Positions 1 to 5,810 of a stretch of DNA of 13,633 bases are shown in pieces. Numbering within the stretch: position 1 is the first letter of the stretch; every line of letters begins with the position of its first letter. Origin of the DNA: Chitinophagaceae bacterium (GTDB taxonomy: Bacteria > Bacteroidota > Bacteroidia > Chitinophagales > Chitinophagaceae); contig JANYEU010000102.1 in the NCBI GenBank assembly GCA_025362915.1, forward strand, positions 1-13,633, written 5' to 3'. The position numbers and the translations under genes were made by a program. Under the pieces are notes generated by a model. The model was not told where the DNA came from. It did no database searches and was given only the letters and a program-made list of their open reading frames with translations.

Positions 1-79
1 ACGCCGGACGTATATTTTCAAACTGCTCCCTGCTTATATCACTTGGGTAGTTTTTCCTGAGTTGTACACCTTTTTCCAT
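1..79 (-). CDS. IS5-type (DUF4096-like) transposase, N-terminal fragment running off the left edge
   Basis: Reading the - strand from an ATG at 79-77 gives 26 codons with no stop up to the window edge. Residues 11-25 read YPSDISREQFENIRP. From memory this closely matches the conserved N-terminus of IS5-family transposases with a DUF4096 domain, which are common in Bacteroidota and usually open with a tyrosine-proline-serine-aspartate-(I/L)-(S/T) motif followed by Q-(F/W)-E-x-I-(R/K)-P. The DDE catalytic core would lie outside the window, so activity cannot be judged. The reading frame is intact as far as it can be seen. The neighbouring LRR gene on the other strand begins about 90 bases away in the middle of a repeat, which fits insertion of this element into it. 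The family call rests on recalled motif similarity over 26 residues, so it is moderate only. Confidence 0.62.
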   Translation of the reverse strand, partial: MEKGVQLRKNYPSDISREQFENIRPA

Positions 80-169
80 AAACAATAAAACGAAAGGAAG
101 TGACTCATTATTTTATCCAGTTAATTATTTATAGAAAAAAAATATTGAAATCAGCGTGCCTAAAACATT
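80..169. mobile_element. Probable terminal segment of the IS element (upstream of the transposase gene)
   Basis: This AT-rich 90-base stretch lies between the transposase start codon and the first LRR codon. It shows no coding sequence resembling the LRR repeats in any + frame, and stop codons are frequent (for example TAA at 161-163 in the LRR frame). It most likely contains the non-coding end of the insertion sequence, including one terminal inverted repeat. The exact boundary cannot be fixed because the other end of the element is outside the window. A plausible position is between about 150 and 172. Confidence 0.35.
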
Positions 170-1165
170 ATGAACGGGTGCTTAGGGAATTTAGTAAACC
201 TTGAGCGGTTGCACCTAGGGAATAATAAATTAACGGGTAACATTCCAACATCTTTTGGCATGTTAAGGAAAGTAAAGGAGTTGGCATTAAATAACAATAA
301 ACTAACGAGCATCATACCATCTTCTTTGGGGAATATGGACAGCTTGAAGTCATTGGATTTTCAGAGCAATTTGTTAAGTGGCAGCATACCATCTTCATTA
401 GGTAATCTGAGGAATTTGACATTGCTTATTTTAGACAGAAATAAATTAAGCGGTGATATTCCTGACTCAATTGCCAATTTAAAAAAACTAAAATGGTTTG
501 CTTTGGATGAAAATCATTTAACTGAGTCTATACCGTCTTGGTTAGGTGATTTGAATAGTCTAACGCTTCTATCAGTAGAAAGAAATAGATTGACTGGCAC
601 TATTCCCAACTCTTTGGGAAATTTAAAGAATCTTACAACGTTAGCTTTAGGATATAATAATATAACCGGACAGATACCACCCTCATTTGGCAATCTGAAA
701 AAGCTGGTTGTGATATATTTAAGGTACACAAAGGTAAACGGGGGTATTCCAGCTACACTTGGTAATTTGGAAAATCTATCTGATTTATATCTACAAGGAA
801 ATCAATTAAGCGATACTATCCCTTCTTCCCTCGGAAACCTAACCAAATTAACTCAAATCTATTTAAACAATAATCAATTGAGTGGTTCAATTCCTTCCTC
901 GTTTGGAAATTTAACCAAGCTACAATGGTTGCTTTTAAACAATAATCAACTTACAGGATCGATACCTGATACTATAGGAAAAATATCAAAACTTACTAAT
1001 CTGGATTTAAGTTCCAACTATCTAAGTGGGCGTATTCCATCCAGTTTACTTAAACTAACCAACTTAAAGAAACTCGATTTATACAACAATAAGTTATCGC
1101 CTGAAGGAGTAGAAACCATTAAACAGCAATTCCCCTTTGCAAAAGTGAGTTCTGAGAGTTATTAG
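170..1165 (+). pseudogene. Leucine-rich-repeat protein, probably 5'-truncated by the adjacent IS
   Basis: The 331-residue reading frame is almost entirely leucine-rich repeats: twelve consecutive 24-residue units from residue 6 to 293, then a C-terminal cap (294-331). The unit consensus is GNLxxLxxLxLxxNxLxGxIPxS(L/F), the LGxIP type best known from plant receptor-like proteins and also found in bacteria. The final unit breaks into LSPEGVETIKQQFP, resembling the cap of other bacterial LRR proteins. Such proteins generally act as binding scaffolds, so no enzyme activity is expected. The first residues (MNGCLGNL) already belong to a repeat boundary, there is no signal peptide or N-terminal cap, and an in-frame stop sits nine bases upstream of the ATG. 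Bacteroidota LRR proteins of this kind are normally secreted. I therefore infer that this is the 3' remainder of a longer gene cut by the transposon. It could still be translated as a short cytosolic protein. No C-terminal T9SS sorting domain is visible. Confidence 0.7.
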
Positions 1166-1207
1166 AGATTTTACCTTCTAATAACTAACCCCTAATAACT
1201 AATAACT
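1157..1207. repeat. CTAATAACT repeat cluster with hairpin over the LRR stop codon
   Basis: AGTTATTAG at 1157-1165, which includes the stop codon, is the perfect reverse complement of CTAATAACT at 1178-1186, giving a 9-bp stem with a 12-base loop. CTAATAACT recurs at 1192-1200, followed directly by AATAACT to 1207. It could act as a weak transcript end, but no proper U-tract follows. Confidence 0.5.
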
Positions 1208-1262
1208 ATTGTGTTATTCCAAATTCATTTCGCCTCCTTACCAATTAAATAAACTAAACCCC

Positions 1263-1270
1263 TACTTTTG
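1263..1270 (+). promoter_or_regulatory. Putative -7 box of the fusA promoter (TACTTTTG)
   Basis: TACTTTTG matches the Bacteroidota sigma-ABfr -7 consensus TAnnTTTG exactly. It predicts transcription starting near 1276 and a leader of about 55 bases. No clear -33 TTG lies at the expected distance. A short imperfect stem (1272-1277 with 1283-1288) would sit at the very 5' end of the transcript. Confidence 0.45.
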
Positions 1271-1330
1271 CAGCCTTAAAATGGGGCTTACTCGTTAAAT
1301 AAATAAAACAAACAATAATAACTCAGCGTT

Positions 1331-3481
1331 ATGGCGGATTTAAAATTACAAAGAAACTTCGGTATTGCAGCACACATTGATGCTGGTAAAACCACCACTA
1401 CCGAGCGTATCCTACGCTACACAGGTATGATTCATAAGATTGGTGAAGTGCACGATGGTGCTGCTACTACCGATTGGATGGAGCAAGAAAAAGAAAGAGG
1501 TATCACCATTACTTCTGCAGCAGTTAGTTGCGAGTGGAAATTTCCTACTAATAAGGGTGTTGCTGATGCAAATACTAAAGATTACTACTTTAATATTATT
1601 GATACTCCAGGTCACGTGGATTTTACCATTGAGGTAGAACGTTCTATGCGTGTATTGGATGGTTTGATTGCTTTGTTCAGTGCGGTTGATGGTGTTGAGC
1701 CTCAGTCTGAAACTGTATGGCGCCAGGCTAACCGTTACAAGGTTCCACGTATCGGTTTCGTCAATAAAATGGATCGTTCTGGTGCAGACTTTTTGATGGT
1801 TGTTGCGCAGGTGAAGGAAATGTTGGGTGCTAATGCAGTGCCTTTGCAATTGCCAATTGGTGCAGAAGACGACTTTATTGGTGTGGTGGATTTGATTACC
1901 ATGAAGGGCGTTATTTGGGATATGGAAACTGAAGGTATGACCTTTAAGGAAATTCCAGTTCCTGCTGACATGGTTGAAGAAGCTAACGAATGGAGGGCTA
2001 AACTAGTAGAAGCTGTTGCTGAATACGATGATAAATTGTTGGAAAAATTCTTTGATGATCCAAATAGTATCACTGAAGACGAAATGCACGAAGCAATCCG
2101 TAAGGCTTGTATCGATTTGAGTATCGTTCCAATGATGTGTGGTTCTTCATTCAAGAATAAGGGTGTACAAACTGCATTGGATGCCGTTTGTCGTTACCTA
2201 CCTTCCCCTGTTGATGTTGATGACGTTTCTGGTATCAATCCTGACACGGGCGAAATTGTTACAAGGGCTCCTAATGCAAAAGAACCTTTTGCAGCATTGG
2301 CCTTCAAAATCATGACCGATCCTTTCGTGGGTCGTTTGGCTTTCTTCCGTTGCTATTCTGGTCACTTGGATGCTGGTTCTTATGTGTTGAACGTAAGAAG
2401 TGGTAAGAAAGAGCGTATCAGCCGTATCATGAAGATGTTTGCCAACAAGCAAAACCCAATTGACTTCATCGAAGCTGGTGATATTGCCGCTGCGGTAGGA
2501 TTTAAGGAAATTAAGACAGGTGATACGTTGTGTGATGAGAAACATCCTATCACGTTAGAGAATATGTTTATCCCAGAACCAGTAATCGCCATTGCTATTG
2601 AGCCTAAAACTCAGGCTGATGTTGAAAAAATGGGTATGGCTATCGCTAAATTGGTGGAAGAAGATCCTACATTGCGTGTAAACACCGATGAAGATACTGG
2701 CCAAACCATTTTGCGTGGTATGGGTGAGTTGCACCTGGAAATCATTATCGACCGTTTACGTCGTGAGTTTAAGGTGGAAGTTAACCAAGGTGCGCCTCAG
2801 GTGGCTTACAAAGAGTGCTTTGGCATTACCGTTACGCACCGTGAAATATTGAAGAAACAATCTGGTGGTCGTGGTAAGTTCGCTGATATTCAATTTGACC
2901 TTGGTCCTGCTGATGAAGAATGGATTAAAGAAAATGAAGGCAAGAGCTTCCAATTTGTAAATGACATTCATGGAGGTTCTGTTCCTAAGGAGTTTCACGC
3001 GGCCATTCAAAAAGGTTTCGAAACGTCTATGCCACAAGGTATATTGGCTGGTTTCCCGATTAATAATATGAAGGTTAGAATATTTGATGGTAGCTACCAC
3101 GATGTGGATAGTGATGCGATGAGCTTTGAATTGTGTGCTAAAGGTGCATTCAGGGAAGCTGGTCGTAAAGCAAAACCAACTTTATTGGAACCTATCATGC
3201 GAGTAGAGGTTTTAACGCCCGACTTGTATATGGGTGATGTAACTGGTGACCTTAACCGTCGTCGTGGCATGTTAGAAGGTATGGATAGTAGGGCTAACCT
3301 ACAAGTTATCAAGGCTAAAGTGCCATTGAGCGAAATGTTTGGTTATGTAACACAGCTTCGTTCATTGTCTTCTGGTCGTGCTTCTAGTACCATGGAATTC
3401 TCTCATTACAACAATGCTCCAAACAATATTGCTGAAGAAGTAGTGGCAAAGAGTAAAGGAAAATCGAAGAGTGACGATTAA
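1331..3481 (+). CDS. fusA: Elongation factor G
   Basis: This 716-residue GTPase catalyses ribosome translocation after peptide-bond formation and, with ribosome recycling factor, helps split post-termination ribosomes. It acts in the cytoplasm. The P-loop AHIDAGKT is at residues 14-21, the switch region RGITITSA follows near 56-63, DTPGH lies near 90 and NKMD near 145, all intact. The rest shows the usual EF-G order: domain II near 310-410, then domains III to V, including the QSGGRGKFADI stretch of domain IV, and a short lysine-rich tail (KGKSKSDD). Length is typical for the phylum. The ATG gives the standard N-terminus, and its codons look more optimised than those of the polysaccharide genes, as expected for a highly expressed protein. 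It is followed by its own terminator. No rpsL, rpsG, rpsJ or tuf neighbours are seen, so this copy is outside a classical str operon. A second copy elsewhere cannot be excluded. Confidence 0.98.
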   Translation: MADLKLQRNFGIAAHIDAGKTTTTERILRYTGMIHKIGEVHDGAATTDWMEQEKERGITITSAAVSCEWKFPTNKGVADANTKDYYFNIIDTPGHVDFTIEVERSMRVLDGLIALFSAVDGVEPQSETVWRQANRYKVPRIGFVNKMDRSGADFLMVVAQVKEMLGANAVPLQLPIGAEDDFIGVVDLITMKGVIWDMETEGMTFKEIPVPADMVEEANEWRAKLVEAVAEYDDKLLEKFFDDPNSITEDEMHEAIRKACIDLSIVPMMCGSSFKNKGVQTALDAVCRYLPSPVDVDDVSGINPDTGEIVTRAPNAKEPFAALAFKIMTDPFVGRLAFFRCYSGHLDAGSYVLNVRSGKKERISRIMKMFANKQNPIDFIEAGDIAAAVGFKEIKTGDTLCDEKHPITLENMFIPEPVIAIAIEPKTQADVEKMGMAIAKLVEEDPTLRVNTDEDTGQTILRGMGELHLEIIIDRLRREFKVEVNQGAPQVAYKECFGITVTHREILKKQSGGRGKFADIQFDLGPADEEWIKENEGKSFQFVNDIHGGSVPKEFHAAIQKGFETSMPQGILAGFPINNMKVRIFDGSYHDVDSDAMSFELCAKGAFREAGRKAKPTLLEPIMRVEVLTPDLYMGDVTGDLNRRRGMLEGMDSRANLQVIKAKVPLSEMFGYVTQLRSLSSGRASSTMEFSHYNNAPNNIAEEVVAKSKGKSKSDD

Positions 3482-3503
3482 TTTTTAAGCTGAATAAATA
3501 CAG

Positions 3504-3535
3504 AAAGGCCCTCGAGAATATCGGGGGCTTTTTCA
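3504..3535 (+). terminator. Intrinsic terminator of fusA
   Basis: GCCCTCGA (3508-3515) pairs with TCGGGGGC (3521-3528) across a GAATA loop, with one G-U pair. The stem extends as an A/T helix outward, and a T5 tract follows (3529-3533). It lies 23 bases after the fusA stop codon and probably isolates fusA from obgE. Confidence 0.85.
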
Positions 3536-3539
3536 TTTT

Positions 3540-3592
3540 GGATACTGGTTACAGGATTCAAGTTACTAGTATCCTGTAACCAGTAACTTGAA
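3540..3592. repeat. Interlocking palindrome cluster between fusA and obgE
   Basis: Three inverted pairs overlap here. Bases 3543-3557 are a perfect 15-bp reverse complement of 3571-3585. Bases 3557-3567 are a perfect 11-bp reverse complement of 3582-3592. GGATACT (3540-3546) is the reverse complement of AGTATCC (3568-3574). The first two pairs interleave (A-B-A'-B'), so they are mutually exclusive hairpins unless a pseudoknot forms. The make-up, from GTTACTGG and GGATACTGG-like words, resembles dispersed intergenic repeats of Bacteroidota. No function is assigned. Confidence 0.8.
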
Positions 3593-3609
3593 ACCTGCAT
3601 CCTTTTCCG

Positions 3610-3617
3610 TATTTTTA
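3610..3617 (+). promoter_or_regulatory. Possible -7 box of the obgE promoter (TATTTTTA)
   Basis: TATTTTTA matches TAnnTTTG except at the last base and lies 20 bases before the GTG start. Because fusA ends in a strong terminator, obgE needs a promoter in this interval, and this is the best candidate. No -33 element is evident. Confidence 0.3.
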
Positions 3618-3637
3618 CCTCCAACATAATAACAAAC

Positions 3638-4639
3638 GTGTCAGAAAGAAACTTTATAGATTATATACGCATATTTTGTCGTAGTGGACATGGCGGAGCT
3701 GGACAATCGCATCTTATGCGCAATAAACTGACTGCCAAGGGTGGTCCTGATGGTGGTGATGGTGGAAGGGGAGCGCACATCATCCTTAGGGGTAATTCTA
3801 ACCTATGGACATTACTTCACCTTAGATATTTTAAGAATGTACTGGCAGAAGATGGTACCAATGGTAGTAAGGGCAACTGTACTGGCAAGGATGGTGATGA
3901 TATTTATTTGGATGTACCACTAGGAACGATTGCCAGGGACGAGGAAACGGGAGAAATAGAAGCAGAAGTATTGGATCACGGACAAGAAATAGTTTGGATA
4001 AAGGGCGGACGTGGTGGTTGGGGTAATCAGCACTTTGCCACACCAACCAACCAGGTTCCAGAACATGCACAACCTGGTGACCCGGGTTCTGAAGGTTGGA
4101 AGAACCTAGAATTGAAAGTATTGGCTGATGTGGGATTGGTAGGCTTTCCAAATGCTGGTAAATCGACGTTGTTGTCTGTTGTTACTGCTGCTAAACCAAA
4201 GATTGCCAACTATGCCTTTACCACACTTGTGCCTCAATTAGGAATAGTAGAATACAGGGATGACAAGAGTTTTTGTATTGCTGATTTGCCTGGAATTATT
4301 GAAGGCGCTGCCGAGGGTAAGGGACTTGGGCATCGCTTCCTTCGTCATATTGAGCGTAACTCTTGTTTATTGTTCTTAATTCCTGCTGATAGCAATGATC
4401 ATAAAAGAGAATTTGCTATCTTAGTGCATGAATTGGAAGAATACAATCCAGAGTTATTGCAAAAGGATTTCATCATTGCCATTAGTAAGAGTGATATGCT
4501 TGATGATGAATTGAAGCAAGCCATATCTAAAGAATTGCCCTCTAGTATTCCTCATTATTTTATCTCATCTGTAACGAATACAGGATTGGTTGAATTGAAG
4601 GATGCCCTTTGGAATACTTTGAATAAGCCTGTGAATTAA
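3638..4639 (+). CDS. obgE: GTPase Obg (ribosome-assembly factor)
   Basis: This 333-residue GTPase works in large-subunit ribosome maturation and is linked to stress control and cell-cycle progress. Residues 1-160 form the glycine-rich Obg fold (GGPDGGDGGRGAHIILRG, then LDVPLGTIA). The G domain follows, with G1 GFPNAGKS at 169-176, the TTLVPQLG switch I region, DLPGIIEGAAEGKGLG as G3/switch II, and G4 SKSD at 283-286. The G4 serine replaces the common asparagine of NKxD, a variation I recall in Bacteroidota Obg. The protein ends soon after the G domain, so the OCT domain of longer homologues is absent. The start is a GTG, chosen because it gives the conserved SxRNFIDYIRIFCRSG N-terminus with no nearer ATG. 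It stands alone between the repeat cluster and the long leader of the polysaccharide locus. Confidence 0.96.
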   Translation: MSERNFIDYIRIFCRSGHGGAGQSHLMRNKLTAKGGPDGGDGGRGAHIILRGNSNLWTLLHLRYFKNVLAEDGTNGSKGNCTGKDGDDIYLDVPLGTIARDEETGEIEAEVLDHGQEIVWIKGGRGGWGNQHFATPTNQVPEHAQPGDPGSEGWKNLELKVLADVGLVGFPNAGKSTLLSVVTAAKPKIANYAFTTLVPQLGIVEYRDDKSFCIADLPGIIEGAAEGKGLGHRFLRHIERNSCLLFLIPADSNDHKREFAILVHELEEYNPELLQKDFIIAISKSDMLDDELKQAISKELPSSIPHYFISSVTNTGLVELKDALWNTLNKPVN

Positions 4640-4752
4640 ATAAAACTTAAAATTAGTAATTCACAAAGGTTGAATACTACTGTTTAATAATATTTACGAG
4701 CATTTGCGCCAACTAGTAGTATTGCCATTTAGAAAGTAACATAACCTTTCGC

Positions 4753-4760
4753 TATATTTG
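4753..4760 (+). promoter_or_regulatory. Putative -7 box of the polysaccharide export operon (TATATTTG)
   Basis: TATATTTG is a perfect match to the Bacteroidota -7 consensus TAnnTTTG. No TTG is visible at the usual 19-21-base spacing upstream (the nearest, 4722-4724, is too far). Start of transcription is predicted near 4766. Confidence 0.5.
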
Positions 4761-4813
4761 TTGCCTTCTCATGCAGAAAGGGTAATAGAAAGGTATAAAT
4801 AATGTATGTGTAT

Positions 4814-4895
4814 AAAGGGTTTTAAGCAGAAAAGCAAAGTTGTCATTTTTAAATGGAATAACTTTTCTTTTTTGTGTGAAAGCCCTTTTTTGTTT
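4814..4895 (+). terminator. Terminator-like / attenuator-like hairpin in the export leader
   Basis: AAAGGGTTTT (4814-4823) pairs with AAAGCCCTTT (4879-4888) over 10 bp with one G-U pair. Inside, AAAGTT (4836-4841) pairs with AACTTT (4860-4865), and CATTT (4844-4848) faces AAATG (4851-4855). A T-rich run (TTTTTTGTTT, 4886-4895) follows directly. It sits between the predicted promoter and the first export gene, so it could be an attenuator. If the promoter call is wrong, it could simply be the obgE terminator. Confidence 0.45.
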
Positions 4896-4943
4896 AATAG
4901 ATACAGAGTTTTTTAGTTATTGTTCTATTAAATTTTAAAAACG

Positions 4944-4977
4944 TTTGCATGTGAGTTAGGTGGCGAAGCCATGCAAA
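4944..4977 (+). promoter_or_regulatory. Hairpin just upstream of the export lipoprotein start
   Basis: TTTGCATG (4944-4951) is the perfect reverse complement of CATGCAAA (4970-4977). Within it lies a compact second hairpin, TGGC-GAA-GCCA (4961-4971), whose right arm overlaps the outer stem, so the two are alternatives. It ends 17 bases before the ATG. It could control translation, or be an RfaH/NusG-type recruiting element such as those preceding other polysaccharide operons, but the sequence does not match the enterobacterial ops element. Confidence 0.4.
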
Positions 4978-4994
4978 TTTGAAATTAACCAGCA

Positions 4995-5810
4995 ATGTAT
5001 AAATTTAAAATACAGTTAATGAGAATTACTTCATTCGTATTTATCATTATCATTACTAGCTTTATAACTTCTTGCAATTATCAAAAAAAATTACAAGAGC
5101 AGTTATACTTTAATGATGCCTTGGATAGTTCACATCGTATACTAGCAACTTACTCAGCAACAGTAAAAGTTGATGATAGGTTATTAATTGGAGTTAGTGC
5201 TTTAAATATTGAAGCTGCAGTTCCTTATAATTTATCATCCACCAGTGCTAGTGTAAGTGGTAGCGGCAGTGGTAATAGCGGTGGTTACCTAGTTGATAAA
5301 GATGGTACTATCTTATTTCCACAATTAGGAGTGTTACACGTTGAGGGAAAAACTCTTACAGAAATAAGGACTGATTTATTAAGTGCACTTTCAAAATACT
5401 TGACTGATCCTGTTGTAACAGTTCAATTTGCAAACGCAAGGGTTTTGGTTATGGGAGAAGTGGGGCGACCTGGTCCTATACCTATTCCAGATGGAAAGTT
5501 AACGATTTTAGAAGCAATAACATTGTCGGGGGATATTCCTTTTACTGGTAGAAAAGACAATGTGTTAGTTGTAAGGGAGGAAAATGGGCAAAGAAGTTTT
5601 GCAAATGTTAATCTGCAATCACACAACGTATACAAATCTGAATATTATTTTTTGAGGCAAAATGATTTAGTGTACGTAGAACCCACTCTAATGAAAGTAA
5701 AGCAACAGAGCAATCAATTACTCCTTAGTAATATTGGGTTAATAACCGCAATAACCGGCACCTTTTCTACAATACTTTTTTTATTGACATATCTCAAGTT
5801 GCTTAAATGA
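4995..5810 (+). CDS. wza: Polysaccharide export outer-membrane lipoprotein (OPX, Wza type)
   Basis: This 271-residue lipoprotein should form or line the outer-membrane exit for a surface polysaccharide. Residues 1-27 are a lipoprotein signal: a basic start, a hydrophobic run (FVFIIIITSFIT) and the lipobox ITSC with Cys27 as the acylated residue. Residues 45-145 match the polysaccharide export domain (VDDRLLIGVSALN, YLVDKDGTILFPQLG), interrupted by a Ser/Gly loop near 80-95. A SLBB-like segment follows from about 148 (VLVMGEVGRPGPIPIPDGK to NDLVYVEP). A single hydrophobic segment near 247-267 ends in a short basic tail, the place where Wza has its amphipathic outer-membrane helix. Met9 is an alternative start but shortens the signal's basic region. 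It overlaps the next gene by four bases (ATGA), so the two are surely co-expressed. Confidence 0.9.
   Translation: MYKFKIQLMRITSFVFIIIITSFITSCNYQKKLQEQLYFNDALDSSHRILATYSATVKVDDRLLIGVSALNIEAAVPYNLSSTSASVSGSGSGNSGGYLVDKDGTILFPQLGVLHVEGKTLTEIRTDLLSALSKYLTDPVVTVQFANARVLVMGEVGRPGPIPIPDGKLTILEAITLSGDIPFTGRKDNVLVVREENGQRSFANVNLQSHNVYKSEYYFLRQNDLVYVEPTLMKVKQQSNQLLLSNIGLITAITGTFSTILFLLTYLKLLK

Larger units (their letters stand above)
4640..4994 (+). other. 355-base non-coding leader region of the polysaccharide export locus
   Basis: No credible coding sequence is seen on either strand. The stretch holds a 9-bp inverted repeat (4673-4681 with 4715-4723), a -7 promoter box (4753-4760), a long terminator-like hairpin (4814-4888) and a hairpin immediately before the first export gene (4944-4977). 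If the box is used, the transcript has a 5' leader of roughly 230 bases, unusually long beside fusA or obgE. The 9-bp repeat, 33 bases after the obgE stop, has a 33-base loop and no U-tract, so it is a poor terminator. Confidence 0.6.

Noticed and set aside
514..729. Open frame of 71 codons on the - strand inside the LRR gene
   Set aside because: It mirrors the 72-base repeat of the sense gene and has no independent features.
1178..1207. CRISPR array
   Set aside because: The repeats are 9 bases, AT-rich and not separated by spacers of regular size; no cas genes are present.
1412..3312. Several open frames of 70-145 codons on the - strand across fusA
   Set aside because: They are antisense shadows of a strongly conserved gene, show no recognisable motifs, and overlap one another.
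3741..4209. Small frames on both strands within obgE (60-106 codons)
   Set aside because: They arise from the glycine-rich coding sequence of Obg and have no credible start context or homology.
4944..4977. Assignment of this hairpin as an ops/JUMPStart element
   Set aside because: The sequence does not match the enterobacterial element, and no RfaH- or UpxY-like gene is present, so it is reported only as an unassigned hairpin.
4640..4994. tRNA, or a known riboswitch, in the long leader
   Set aside because: No cloverleaf, T-loop motif or recognised aptamer core could be found by eye.
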